A program made the position numbers and the translations under genes. Below are positions 33,594-45,900 of a stretch of 64,000 bases of DNA, piece by piece. The notes beneath the pieces are model-generated. The model saw nothing but the letters and a program-made list of their open reading frames with translations, searched no databases and was not told the DNA's origin. How positions within the stretch are numbered: position 1 is the first letter of the stretch; each line of letters begins with the position of its first letter. This DNA is from Coix lacryma-jobi var. lacryma-jobi (lineage: Eukaryota > Streptophyta > Magnoliopsida > Poales > Poaceae), in contig CM019828.1 in the NCBI GenBank assembly GCA_009763385.1, positions 23,507,000 through 23,570,999 on the forward strand. The letters run 5' to 3'.

Positions 33594-35758
33594 TTGGAGA
33601 ACGTTTGGTTGGTGGATTCCGGGTGTTCGAGGCACATGACCGGAAACGCCAAGTGGTTCTCCAGTCTTAGTCCAGTCGCCGGAAAGGAGTTTATCACCTT
33701 CGGCGACAATAGCAAAGGTAAGGTTATGTCTCGTGGGTCGGTGCGAGTTAATGAGCACTTTGTGTTGCGCGATGTTGCTCTTGTTTCTAACTTGCATTTT
33801 AACCTTCTTTCTGTTTCGCAACTCTTTGATGACGACAATGAGATTTGTTTTAAGCCGAATCTCAGTCGTATTTTGGATCCTCAGGGCAATCTTGTGTGTT
33901 TGATTTCGCCCTTTGGAAAAGTCTTTCGTGCGAATTTCTCGGAGTCTTTTAGCACTTCTCGTTGTCTGGTGGCTGGACCTTCCTCCTCTGGTCTTTGGAA
34001 GTGGCATAGGAGACTAGGACATTTGAGCTTCGACTTGCTTGCAAGACTTAGTTCACTTGGCCTAATCCGAGGATTGCCCAAGTTATCCATGGAGAAGGAT
34101 CTTGTTTGCCATTCTTGTAGACATGGGAAGATGGTTGCCGCTCCCCACCATCCAATGACTCAGGTCATGACTAAGCGCCCTGGAGAGCTTTTGCACATGG
34201 ACCTTGTTGGTCCGGCTCGGGTGAGCTCGGTTGGTGGGAAGTGGTATGCGCTTGTTGTTGTTGACGACTTTTCGAGATATTCATGGGTCTTCTTTTTAGC
34301 TGAGAAGACCGAGACTTTCTCCTTTGCTCGCAATCTGATTTTGCGTCTTCAGAACGAGTTCCCTTTGAACTCGATGCGAGCTATTAGGAGTGATAATGGT
34401 TCTGAATTCAAGAATTCGGATTTTGAGAAGTTTTGTAACTCTTTGGGTTTAGAGCATCCGTTTTCTTTCCCTACACACCGCCACAGAATGGTGTTGTAGA
34501 GAGGAAAAATCGGACCCTTGTAGAGATGGCCAGGACGATGCTCGATGAGCATAGGACTCCTAGGCGATATTGGGCCGAAGCTATGAGCACTGCATGCTAT
34601 ATTTCCAATCGCATTTTTCTTCGAGCTTTCTTGAAAAAGACCTCTTTTGAGTTGCATTTTGGAAAACTTCCCAAGGTGAGTTATTTTAGAGTTTTTGGTT
34701 GCCATTGTTTTATACTCAAAAAGGGCAACTTGGACAAATTTGAGTCTCGTTCTTCTGATGGTGTGTTTTTGGGTTATGGCACTCATACTCGTGCTTATCG
34801 TGTACTTAACCTTGACACTAACCGAGTCATGGAGACATCCGATGTCACCTTCGACGAGACCATGGTTTGTCCTTCTTCTCGTTTTGAGCGTGCAGGTGAT
34901 CATGAGGTTGGCGAGCCTCTTTTCGATGATGAAGAAGAAGGTGCTGAAGGCATGGATGACCCAGCACCTCCTCCTCCACCTGCTGTGCCGCAAGGAGTGG
35001 CTTCTACGATGACTCACGGCCCCGATACTTCTTCTTCCTGGGGGCCGTGGGATCTGCCACCCCGAGCGGTACCCTTTGTACCCGGGGAGGCACCAGCCGC
35101 TGTTGAGGGGGAGGCCACTTCGGCAAGGGAGGCGCCACGACACATTCAGCGCCAGCACCCGCCTCAGCATATGATCGGCAGCATCGACGAACGCGTCACC
35201 TGGTCAAGGCAAATCTCTCACTTTGCTCATTCTGCATTTGTTGCTGATTTTGAACCCCGGGATGTTGGACACGCTTTGACGGATCCGGATTGGGTCAATG
35301 CCATGCATGAGGAGCTTGAGAACTTTGAGAGAAATCGGGTTTGGGTTCTAGTGTCTCCACCTTCTGAGTGTCATCCAATTGGGACAAAATGGGTTTTCAA
35401 AAACAAACAGCGAGAAGATGGCCATGTTGTGAGAAACAAGGCCAGACTCGTAGCCCAGGGATATAGTCAGAAGGAGGGGATAGACTATGAGGAGACGTTT
35501 GCTCCTGTAGCTCGTTTGGAGGCTATTAGGATACTCTTGGCTTTTGTTGCATCCAAAGGTTTCAAACTTTTTCAAATGGATGTCAAGAGTGCCTTCTTAA
35601 ACGGCTACATTGAAGAGGAGGTGTATGTTAGGCAACCCCCCGGTTTTGAAAATCCCAAGTTTCCAAACCATGTCTTTAAACTCCACAAAGCTTTGTATGG
35701 TTTGAAACAAGCCCCTAGAGCCTGGTATGATAGGTTGAAAACCTTTTTGCTTGCCAAG
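33594..35758 (+). pseudogene. pol: Sirevirus pol, 5' part: protease, integrase, RT fingers/palm
   Basis: The protease active site 'WLVDSGCSRHMTG' is intact. The pre-integrase HHCC zinc site spans 'WHRRLGHLS' and 'CHSCRHGK'. Integrase shows D in 'LHMDLVGPA' and 'RSDNGSEF'; the glutamate block ('NGVVERKNRTL') lies just after a frameshift near 34470-34490. The RT frame (34526 on) has 'NKARLVAQGYSQKEGIDYEE', 'QMDVKSAFLNG' and 'LHKALYGLKQAPRAWYDRL'. The gypsy element interrupts it right after 'FLLAK', so the catalytic YVDD lies on the other side, 15 kb away. The copy is therefore non-functional. Confidence 0.92.
35754..35758. repeat. Target site duplication of Tat copy 2, left
   Basis: CCAAG directly before the left LTR; the identical pentamer is at 50895-50899. 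The interrupted RT reading frame resumes directly after it. Confidence 0.92.
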
Positions 35759-37041
35759 TGTCGGTGTTTCGGACCCGGGGGCGTGACACCAACGAGTAAT
35801 ATGTTCACGTGCTCTCTTCCTGGATGGTGATGCAAGATGACACAAGAATTTATCCTGGTTCGGGCAAAGAAGGCCCTACGTCCAGTGGGGGAGGAGGTTC
35901 TTGTATTACTTGCACCTAAGTGCTTGTACAGGGGCGAATACAAGCTTGGCGAGCATGGACCAGAGTCCAGACTCAAGTGTGAGGGTGTGTGGGCGTATGT
36001 GCGTTCTAACGTGTTTGTAACCATGGAATGAGGGCCCTGGTGTCCCCTTTTATAGAGCAAGGGAAGGCCAGGGTTACACAAGGGTATTACAAGTGTCGGG
36101 GTGTACGATGCCCAATACGGAGAGGGGTAGGAACCCTATCTTGTCGGGGCCACTGGAGCCGATGGGGGCGTTGCTGTTGAGGCGTCCTTGGGGCGTGGCC
36201 TCCATCCCGGGCGCGGACGTGATGGCGTGACGATGTAGAAGCCGTGCAGCACCCATTCCGGCACGTACAAGACACGACGGGGTCCCTCCGGGTCTTGGGG
36301 TACCTGTCTTCCAATAGCATGAAAGCAGTTAGGGCTCGAGGGGCGCGGAGCCGGCCTCGAGGTGGCGCCTACGGGGGGCTCGAGCCCCCGCAGGTATGGA
36401 CAAGTCCCGTGAAAATTGATTGAGCAGTGGGCATCCGGGCCTTCGAGACGTGGCTTGGACGTGCAACAGTGTAGGGTATGGGTTAACAGTGCCGTACTGG
36501 CGCCCTTTTGCCCATGCTTGTGGTGAAAACGAGACTTGACTCTGCCCTGGTTACTGTGGTACACGTCGGGCTGCTAGAGGACGTGACTGGAGTAGGTGGA
36601 TGTATTAAATGCGCGGTATGGGGCTGGCATCCGATGCCTGCGCCGCTCGAGGGAAGCATAAGCGTCTCGAGGGATAGGCTACTGTGCCAGAGAGGCTCGA
36701 GGTCCCGCGTGGGGTCTCGAGGTATGGTGTTCGGCTGTGGGGGGCTCGAGCCCTAAATGCCAGGACTCGAGGTTTTAGTGGAGCGCTCGCCCGGGGCCTG
36801 GCTTCGGAGGGTTCGGGCGAGATGGAGAACGGGCGTCAGCCCGAGGCCTGGCTCGGTGAACTCGGGCGAGACGGAGAGCGCGCGTTCGCCCGAGGCCTGG
36901 CTTGGCGGGCCAGCGTTGTGGGCCTCGAGGGGTTGGTCTCTTTAAGGGGTTAGACTAGTTAGGTTTGTTATTTACCGGCGTTCTAGGTTTAACCTATTAG
37001 TTTGCGTTGATTGGGGGTACCCCTTTTGTGGACCCCCGACA
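35759..37041 (-). repeat. 3' LTR of Tat copy 2
   Basis: Plus strand TGTCGGTG to CCCCGACA, 1283 bp. It keeps an 11-bp stretch (TTTGCGTTGAT, near 37000) that is missing from the 5' LTR. Near 36782 it holds the tandem repeats listed separately. Confidence 0.93.
36783..36911. repeat. About 2.5 tandem copies of a ~50-bp GC-rich unit in the LTR
   Basis: Units share GCCCGAGGCCTGGCT and TCGGGCGAGACGGAGA. The same array is at 50646-50774 in the other LTR; only about one unit is visible in the LTR of copy 1 (near 12575). Confidence 0.75.
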
Positions 37042-37059
37042 GTAGCCCCCGAGCCCTTG
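37042..37059 (-). other. Polypurine tract, Tat copy 2
   Basis: Read on the minus strand, CAAGGGCTCGGGGGCTAC precedes the 3' LTR. It would prime plus-strand DNA synthesis. It is interrupted by pyrimidines, as in many plant gypsy elements. Confidence 0.7.
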
Positions 37060-38192
37060 TTTGAGTGCTCGCACTCGAGCAGGGGCTCTCGACTGGGACC
37101 TCGAGGGTTAGCTAGCCGGTTCTCGAGGGTTTGGCTGCTTTGATCCCGTGGGTGTCGTGCGTGCGACACCCGCGGGTGTAGCCCCCTGAGGCCACGGGGG
37201 AGTGGTTAAGACTCCCTCGTGGGCTTTTTCTTGTGTGAGTGTTAGTTGCGTTTTTTAGGTTCGGGAGTGTCGAGCCCCCGAGTTTTTTAGACCCTCTTTC
37301 GTCGAGGGGTGCCAGGCTGAACCGGCCGGCCGGCTCTTCGAGCTGTCCGGCACGCCGGTTGCCCTGGCTTGTCATCCCGCGAGTCCTTTCGATCGGATGC
37401 GAGGTGGGATGCCTCGTACTACCACGAGCGGGCGAGTATCGAGGTTCCCGGTGAGCTGGTAACGGGGAATCCAAGTGAGACCTCGTGCCCCGTTCGATAG
37501 GGGTCGACTGTAGCCCGGAGGCGATCTCATGAAGCATGGGTGCTCAGTCTGCAGGAGTGCCGGGTCCATTCGATAGGGCCCGGTGGCTCGATGCCTCCCT
37601 CCGAGGGGATCTCACTGCACGTCGTGCTCCCTGCCTTGGATACACGTGAGGGGCCTCGAGGGCTTGGCCCTCGAGTGATGCCGCGAGTGGCGCCCCTTGG
37701 TGTCCCTGACTCGGGTGCTCGAAGCCGGCTGTCGAACCCTCTTCGAGGGCCAGCCTTCGCTGCTTCGAGGCTTAGGGCCGGAGCCCGTTTTTACCTTCGT
37801 GAAGAAGCCTCCGTCGTCTGGGACTCCTTCTGCCCGTTGGGCGTGCCTTTTTAGGCGAAATCTGCCGGGAGGGCGGCGGACGCGAAGCCGGGGCGACGGT
37901 CGTGGCGGGCCCGGGTAGTGGAGCGAATGGAGAGCTGCCGCGTGTACCCTGCATCCGGCTCAAGACGTAGTTAGGTGGGCGCATTAAATGCTATGCGGTT
38001 ACCTTTTTCGTCGCCGTGGGACGCCTCGCCTGTTGGGGTTCTTTCGTATAAATACCGAGAGAGGGGGAGAGGGCTCTTCTCTTTGCCTTTGCCTCCATAG
38101 CCGCCACAGTTCCCGCACCCCTTCCTCCTGAGCCCGCAGCCAGCAACCTCCCCGGCCGTTCGTCCGCCGTCAAAGCCCACCTCATCGTTGCC
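37060..38192 (+). promoter_or_regulatory. Upstream region and TATA box of the antisense gene, copy 2
   Basis: About 1.1 kb without a supported ORF, between polypurine tract and antisense ATG. A TATAAATA box is at 38049-38056, 137 bp before the ATG, followed by a purine-rich leader (GAGAGAGGGGGAGAGG). The same box and leader occur in copy 1 at 28-35. CTCGAG hexamers are dense. The region would serve as an internal promoter on the strand opposite to the LTR promoter (inference). Confidence 0.6.
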
Positions 38193-41100
38193 ATGGCCGA
38201 CAAGACCTCGCCGCAGCCGGCCGAGGCCTGGAGACGGTCGAAGGTGACGCGGCGCGAGATGGACTCGCTGGTGGCTCAGGGGCTTCTTCGTCCCAACCCA
38301 GAGGAGGGATCTGCGTGGTGGGTCATCCCGTCGGAGGACCACCGGGAGCCGCACCCGCCGGAGGGGTACGTGGTGAGCTTCACCCGTTACCACCGCCTGG
38401 GGCTTGGCGTCCCGCCGAGCCGCTTCATGCGGGCGTTAACCCACCACTACGGGGTGGAGCTTCAACACTTCTCCCCCAACTCGATCTCGCACGCCGCCAT
38501 CTTCGCTGCGTTGTGCGAGGGGTATTTGAAGATGGAGCCGCATTGGGAGATGTTCGTTCACATCTTCCGGGGCGAGCTCTTCACCAAGACGCTGAAGCCC
38601 AGCAGGGAAGCGGCTCGTGCGCGCTGGCTCCCTCGCCATCACCATGCGGACCGGACCTTCGTCGGCCGGCGTCCCCCGCGAGTATCTCCACCAGAGGCTC
38701 TCGACCAACCAGTCGGGGTGGGACGAGCACTGGTTCTATCTGCGGAACGAGGGAGGGCTCCTCCCGCAGTATTCCGGCAGGGTGCTCGACCGGTGCCCGG
38801 ACCAGTGGGTCTGGGGCGTCGTGGCAGACAGGCAGCGCCACCTGGTGCCGCTGATGAAGCTGATGAAGAAGCTGGTGGACGAGGAGGGGTTGACCGTCCC
38901 GACGGTCATCTGGGCGTTCCACCAACGGAGGGTCCTCCCTTTGGCGGACCGCCCCCTCTTCCTGTATCAAATGGGGGAGAAGGCCACGGCCGAAGCGCTG
39001 AGCGGGTCGAGGATGGCCGAGGAGGGATTGCCCTGCAGCGAGGGCATCTCTCGGGTGTCGATCACGATCCATGGGTCGTTCGCCCCGGAGAGTACCAAGC
39101 TAATCCCCATGGCGCCCGACGAGGGGTGCCTCGATTTGGTAGGTCCTCATCGAGCTAGCCCGTCTCGAGCCTCCCCTTCTTCTTTCTTCTTCGAATCACG
39201 TTTCCTTTTTTCGCAGGGGACGTTCACGTGTCGTGCCTCGAGGCCCCTGGTGAGGGAGGACGCCGCGGAGACACAGGTGAGGCGCCTCTCTGCCCAAAAG
39301 GAAAAAGAGAACAAGGATTCGAGCAAGAAGAAAGAGAAAAACAAAAACTTGCGTCGGTCGGCTCGGGAGCAAAGGTTGGCGAAGGCTCGCCGCAATCGGC
39401 AGCCTGGGGACGAGTCCCCCGAGCTCAGCTCCTCGAGCTCGGAGGAGGATGATGATGAGAGTGACGACGAGGGGATGGACGCGTGGCTGAGACGCGCGGG
39501 GCTCGGCGACATCTGGGCTGACCGCTCCCTTGTGCAGGAGAACATCTACGAGGTCCCCCCGGCGAAGGTACCGCGCGGGGTGAAGCAGCAGAAGGCCACG
39601 CCCAGCTCCGCCTCGTCGGAGGCCCAGGGCACGTCGAGCTCCCGGCCGGACGCGCCCCCCGTCGTGAGGAAGCCCCGAACCCGGAGCGCCTCCGCCGTAG
39701 CACCAACGGCGGCCGCCCCCGTGTCAGCCCAGGCGGGGGGTCTCGAGAAGGGCCGAGCCTCGAGGGGCAGTGACCACATCAGGAGGGGCTCCGGGCCCGA
39801 CCGCCGCGAGCCATCGAGGTCGGGGTCGAGCTCGCGGAGGAGCGGGCATCAGGAGAAGGCGTCGAGCCCGCACCATCATGAGCGTCGGGGAGGGAGCCCC
39901 TGGACGTCTCGTGACCAGGGGCGTGAGCGTCCCCGGAGTCCATCGCCGCACCACCGCCGGGACACAGAAATGGACGCGGGGGGGGGGGGCGCGACCTCCA
40001 GCACGAGCGTCGGAGCAGGTCCCGGAGCCCGCACCGGGACAGGCGCCACGACGACAGCACGAGGGAGGTACGGTCGCCCTCCCGCGATGTGAGGCGGAAG
40101 GAGGGCTCTCCCTCGAGGTCGAGCCACGGGAGGCATCGGGAGCCCTCCCCCCATCCCAGCCCTGCGGAGACGGCTCAGGCGCAGGGCTCGAGCCGTGGGG
40201 TGGGCTCGAAGCCCCCGAGTGGGTCCGGCGATTCCGGGAAGAAGCCCAGCCGCCGCTTTGGGTGAGTAATTTTCTTGGATCTCGTCGGTAGTGAGGCTTT
40301 ACCTCTTTACTTTTGACGATGCATGCCATCTCTGGTTTCTCAGGGGGAAGCGCTCCTACCAGGAGGTGGACCTCGCTGCGTCCAAGCGGGCCAAGACCTC
40401 GAGCCCCGTCGAGGCACAGGCACCTCGAGGTATGGCACCTTCCTCTGCTAGAGAAGCCGCTTGGCTGGAGAAGGCTCGAGCTGCCATGGCTCGAGGAAGC
40501 CAGATGATCGTCGCGAATTTTGGTGAGGCCGTCGCCATCGACCGCAGGGGTCGAGGCATCCTTCCCGGTTCTGATATCACTGTCATCTCATATTGCAGGG
40601 GCCGCAGCTTACGGCATCGAGCCCGCCACCACCACGTCCACTGAGGCGCTGCCTCCTCCCCCTCCTCCTCCTCCCGCGATGGCGTCAGCTGGGAGCGCCA
40701 CCCTTCCCCCCACCACGACGTCTGTTCCGGGGGAAGCGCCTGGGGCGAGCACGGCCCCGCCGGTGTCTGGGGCCGAGGAGACTGCGCCCCTCGAGGCCCC
40801 GACCGACACGAGCCGGGCTGCGGAGGAGGGAAAGGGGGGAGAGGCGTTGGCGGAGAAGGAGCCGACGGTGGAGGACCTCCTGAACGAGCTGGAGCAGGGG
40901 CCGCTCCTCGCCGCGGGCTCGACGATGGTGGAGGCGCCCGAGGCGCCGGCTAGCGCTGACCAGACGCCGGAGGACCCGGCCAGGGAAGAGCCGGGGCCCG
41001 TGCCGTCGGGCGGCGGGCCGCAGCTGGGGCAGCTCGGGGCGGAGGAGGATCTGCCCGACATCGAGCTTGACCGACCAGTATGGCCGTTTCCCGACGCGCC

Positions 41101-42449
41101 GAGCCCGTCCCTCGCCATGGTCTCCGTCGAGCAACCGGTCCAGCGGGGGGCCCCGCGCGAGGTGCGGTCCATCTTCCGGGAGGTGGCCGAGCTCATGGCG
41201 GAGGCGGAGCGGTCCTGCTCCGAGGAGGCGGGCCGGTCCGCACAGGTGTCGGCCGCCCTCGCGAGGGCTGAGGCAGAGCTTCAAGATCTCCGCGCTGAGC
41301 TGAGCCGGAACGCCCAAATGGCGAGCCGGCTCAACGAGGCGGAGGCGGAGGTCCGGGCGGCTCGAGGTGAGGTCGCTCGATCCAAGGAGGAGGCCGCCGC
41401 CGCTCTCGAGGCGTCGAGGAAGGAGGCCGCGGACGCCCGAAGCGAGGCCACCTCCGCCCGGGCTGAAGCTGAGGCGGCGAAGCAGGAGGCCGCTGACGCC
41501 CGTGGCGAGGCCGCCACCGCCCGAACCGCAGCGGAGGCGGCGAGAAAAGAGGCCGAGGATGCTCAGTGTGATGCCGCCGCCGCTCGGTCCGCAGCGGAGG
41601 TGGCGAAGAAGGAGGCCAAAGACGCCGAGAGCGGTGTCGCCACCGCCCGAGCTGCCGAGGGGGCGGCGCGGCAGGAGGTGATCCGAAAGGATCTGGCCCT
41701 CGTGGAGGCGGGCAGGCTGATCGAGGAGCTTAGGTCCGAGAAGCTCCTCATGCTGGCCGAGAAGCGCAGGCTCGAGCAGCGCGCTGAGGGCCTTACCAGC
41801 GACCTCGCCGCACTGGGGCAACATTGCGATGGTGAGGCTTACACCTTGTCCTTGTTTGGGCCTCGAAGTTTTTTGTTACGCCGCAGTCTCACTCTTCCTC
41901 GTTCGTTGCGCAGGGGTCGAGAAGACGGTCGAGGAGCTCCGCGGGACGAACCAGGCTCTCTTGGACCAACTCCAAGACGAGACGATGGTGGCGGAGCGGG
42001 CTCGCACTTCCCTCGACCGGCTCGGCTCCATGTGGGGTGTTCCTCCGGTGGCTGCGGCAGAAGGTGCGGTGGCCCGAGGCGACGCCTTGGTCGACGCCTT
42101 GTGCTTCCTCGACGTAGCGGCGCGGGACCGTGTCCGGCAAGCTCTCCATCATGGCGTCAAGCAGACGCTCGCGGTCGTCCGTTCCGGCTTCCGCTTCCCG
42201 GTCCACGTTGTCGCCAATGGCTTCATCGAGATCGAGGGGAAGGACGAGGAGTGGAACAACCGCCGTGTCGACAAAATCTTGGAGAAGATGGAGAGGCCGG
42301 GGACGTCGCTCGCGAAGATCTTCGAGGAGGACGTGCTGCCTCCTGACGCCAGCAGCGGTGTCGAGGACCCTCCTCCCTCTAGCTCGGGTGTCGAGGCTGA
42401 GCCCGCCGTGGAAGACCTCGGGGAGGAGTACCACACCGACGAAGATTAG
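38193..42449 (+). pseudogene. Antisense spliced gene of Tat copy 2 (gypsy-type transposon domain, SR-rich, coiled coil)
   Basis: Five exons fit: 38193-39138, 39217-40261, 40344-40522, 40599-41831 and 41914-42449. All introns are 76-82 bp with GT...AG ends. Junction phases match at every splice (0, 2, 1, 1), giving 3939 coding nt. Exon 1 carries the domain Pfam calls putative gypsy type transposon. Exon 2 has a Lys-rich part, a Ser/acidic patch ('SSSSSEEDDDESDDE') and an Arg/Ser-rich part. Exon 4 is Pro-rich, then Ala/Glu/Lys coiled coil with about 18-residue repeats. Exon 5 is a conserved C-terminus ('GNGF'-like 'VVANGFIEIEGKDEEWNNR'). A one-base insertion near 38605 and a 12-G run (39978-39989) shift the frame. 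The role is unknown; nuclear location is a guess from the SR part. Confidence 0.85.
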
Positions 42450-42987
42450 GGCCTGCGTGCCAAATTAGGGCGTCGAGGCCCTTGTAAGAATTTTATGACA
42501 TGAATGAGGGTCCGTCGAGACCCGTATGTATATATGACTTGTTTATTTTAAGGGGTTGTTTTCTTTTCAAATTTATTTGACCACTTCTCTTTGTTGCAAG
42601 CTCGAGTTTCTGCTAGCTTAGTCTGTGTTCCTTTGATACGTCGCGAGCCCCTCGAGGGGAGGCGTAGGTAGGGTACCGTAGCCCGGGGGCGTAGGTGGCC
42701 GTCTACGTCGACGCCTCCCGACCCTTGGAGGCTCGAGGTATTTTAGGACTTAGACGTCGCTAGTTCACTCGAGGCACGAGTCGAGACGAGGGTCGAATTT
42801 TTGAAAAGAAAACACGCATTTTTTCCAGATTCTGGGGGGAGGTCCCCCCGTCAGCCCCCGAGGGAGGCTCGACCCTGAGCAAGGCTACCTTAAGTTGCTA
42901 AGCAAAATGAAAGACGATGCACGAGTTTGTTCATTCATTTTGGGCGTGTTTGTACAAAGCAACAAAATGAATGAGGCCTCGAGGCCT
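42450..42987. other. Spacer between convergent antisense gene and pol, copy 2
   Basis: No ORF. Near-identical to 4493-5037. An AT-rich stretch at 42525-42600 could hold polyadenylation signals of the antisense gene; the pol stop is at 42988. Confidence 0.6.
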
Positions 42988-45900
42988 TCAAGGGTAGAAG
43001 CGACGTAGCTGAGATATATTCCACGCGTTTGCCAGGATTCTCCCTTGGTCGTCGTAGAGCTTGTACGTTCCTGGCTTGAGCACTTCAGCTACGGTGTATG
43101 GGCCCTCCCATGGAGGGGTAAGCTTGTGGCGCCCTCGATTATCCTGCAGCCGTCGAAGCACGAGGTCCCCCACCGCCAGGTCCCTCTTGCGCACGTGCTT
43201 GTCGTGGTAGCGTCGAAGTGTTTGCTGGTAGCGCGCGGAGTTGATGAGCGCCACGTCTCGGGCCTCCTCGAGCTGGTCCTTGGCGTTGGCGAGCCTTTCA
43301 TCGTTGGTTTGCTCGTTGTAGGCTCGAAGTCGAGGGGAGCCGTACTCGAGGTCCGTAGGCAAGACGGCCTCGGCGCCGTAAGTTAGGAAAAACGGAGTGA
43401 ACCCGGTGGCTCGACTCGGCGTAGTCCTAAGGCCCCACAGCACCGAGGGGAGCTCTGCAGCCCACCCCTTTCCGAAATTTTTGAGGGTTTTGAACAGCCT
43501 CGGCTTCAGCCCATGGAGTATCATGCCGTTGGCGCGCTCGACCTGCCCGTTGCATTGAGGGTATGCGACCGAGGCCCAGGTTACGCGAATGCTGTTGTCG
43601 TCGCAGAAGTTGGTAAACTTTTTGCCCGTGAATTGGGTGCCGTTGTCGGTGATGATGACGTTAGGCACCCCAAACCGGTACATGATGTCTGCGATGAACT
43701 CGACGGCTTTCTCAGAGGTGGGGTCGCCTATGGGCTTGGCCTCGACCCACTTGGTGAATTTGTCGATGGCCACGAGCACATGCGTGTACTTTCCGGTTGT
43801 CATCTTGAGGGGACCCACGAGGTTGAGCCCCCAGACGGCAAACGGCCAAGTAATGGGGATCATCTGCAGGGCGTGCGCGGGTTGATGCGTTTGCTTAGCG
43901 TAAAACTGACACCCTTGGCAAGCTTGGACCAGGCGCTTGGCGTCTCCGATGGCGGTTGGCCAGTAGAAGCCTTGTCGGAAGGCGTTCCCTACCAAGGTCC
44001 TCGGCGCTGCGTGATGGCCGCAGGCCCCCGAGTGCATGTCGTCGAGGAGCCTGCGTCCCTCCTCGAGGGGGATGCAGCGTTGAAGGATTCCTGATGGGCT
44101 TCGACGGTACAGCTCCCGTTCGTCGCCGTAGATGACGTAGGTCTTGGCCCTTCGAGCGATGCGTCGGGCTTCCGTCTTGTCTTCTGGTAGCATGCCTTGC
44201 GTCAGGTAGTCGAGGAAGGGCGTCCGCCAGTCGAGGGGTCGTGATGAAGAAGAGGCGGGTGCGTCGATCTGCATCGCCTCAGTGGATGTCGAGGGGTCGT
44301 TCTCGAGGGGTGGCGTTGAAGGTCGAGCCCCCGTGTCTGGTTCGGGGGGTGGCGTCGAGGAGCCAGCCCCCGGGCCGATTTTGACGGATGGCTCGAAGAT
44401 ATCCCTCGAGAAGACGTCTGGTGGAACCGTGCCGCGCGTGGACGCCAACTTTGCCAGCTCGTCTGCGGCCTCGTTGTACTTTCGAGCTATGTGGTTGAGC
44501 TCGAGGCCGTGGAACTTATCTTCTAGCTTGCGCACCTCCCCGCAATATGCTTCCATCCTGGGATCGATGCAGCTCGAGGCCTTCATGACCTGGTTGACGA
44601 CGAGTTGCGAGTCCCCTCGAACGTCGAGGCGTCGGACCCCAAGCTCGAGGGCTATGCGCAGCCCGTTGACGAGGGCCTCGTACTCAGCGACGTTGTTGGA
44701 GGCGGGGAAGTGTAGGCGCAGCAGGTAGCGCATGTGGACTCCGAGGGGTGAGATGAAGAGCAGGCCTGCGCCTGCCCCCGTCTTCATGAGGGATCCGTCG
44801 AAGTACATGGTCCAGAGCTCGGCTTGAATTTGTGCTGGCGGGAGCTGGGTGTCGGTCCACTCAGCAACGAAGTCCGCCAATGCTTGCGACTTGATGGCTT
44901 TTCGCGGGGCGTAGGTGATGGCCTCCCCCATTAGCTCGGCGGACCACTTGGCGATTCGCCCCGTGGCCTCCCGATTGTTGATGATCTCACCGAGGGGGAA
45001 GGACGACACCACCGTTACGGGATGAGCGAGGAAGTAGTGCTGGAGCTTGCGCCTTGTGATGATGATGCCGTAGAGCAGCTTCTGGATGTGCGGGTACCGG
45101 ACCTTGGCCTCGGAGAGCACCTCACTGGTGAAGTACACCGGTCGTTGGACCGGCAACGCATGACCCTCCTCGTGCCTCTCGACGACTATGACCGCGCTGA
45201 CCACCTGAGTGGTTGCGGCCACATAGAGGAGGAGGGGCTCGGGGCGATCGTCACCCTCGGCCGGTCGCGGTGGCACGAGGATTGGCGCGGAGGTCAGCAA
45301 CCCCTTCAACTTGGTTAAGGCCTCCTCGGCTTCGACAGTCCACGCGAAGCGTTCCGTCTTCTTCAGCAGGCGGTAGAGGGGTAGCGCTTTTTCCCCTAGC
45401 CTCGAGATGAATCTGCTGAGAGCGGCTAGGCAGCCTGTCACTTTCTGTACACCCTTGAGGTCTCGAAGTGGGCCCATCCTCGTGACTGCTGAGATTTTTT
45501 CGGGGTTGGCCTCGATCCCCGTTGTGAGACAATGTAGCCAAGTAGCATGCCTCGAGGCACACCAAAGACACATTTCTCGGGGTTGAGCTTCACATTCTTG
45601 GCCCGGAGGCATTTGAACGTGGCCTCGAGATCGCTGATGAGGTTCCCGACTTTCTTGGTTTTAACCACGATGTCATCGATGTAGGCCTCGACGGTTTTGC
45701 CTATGTGTTCGCCAAAGATATGCTGCATGCAACGTTGGTACGTTGCCCCGGCGTTTCGAAGGCCGAAGGGCATTGTAACGTAGCAATACATACCAAAAGG
45801 CGTAACATAAGAGGTAGCGAGCTCGTCGGATTCTTTCATCCTAATCTGGTGGTAGCCGGAATACGCATCGAGAAATGAAAGTACTTCACACCCCGCAGTG

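Noticed and set aside
36684..36953. 89-codon ORF in the gypsy LTR
   Set aside because: Produced by the 50-bp tandem units; no coding signature.
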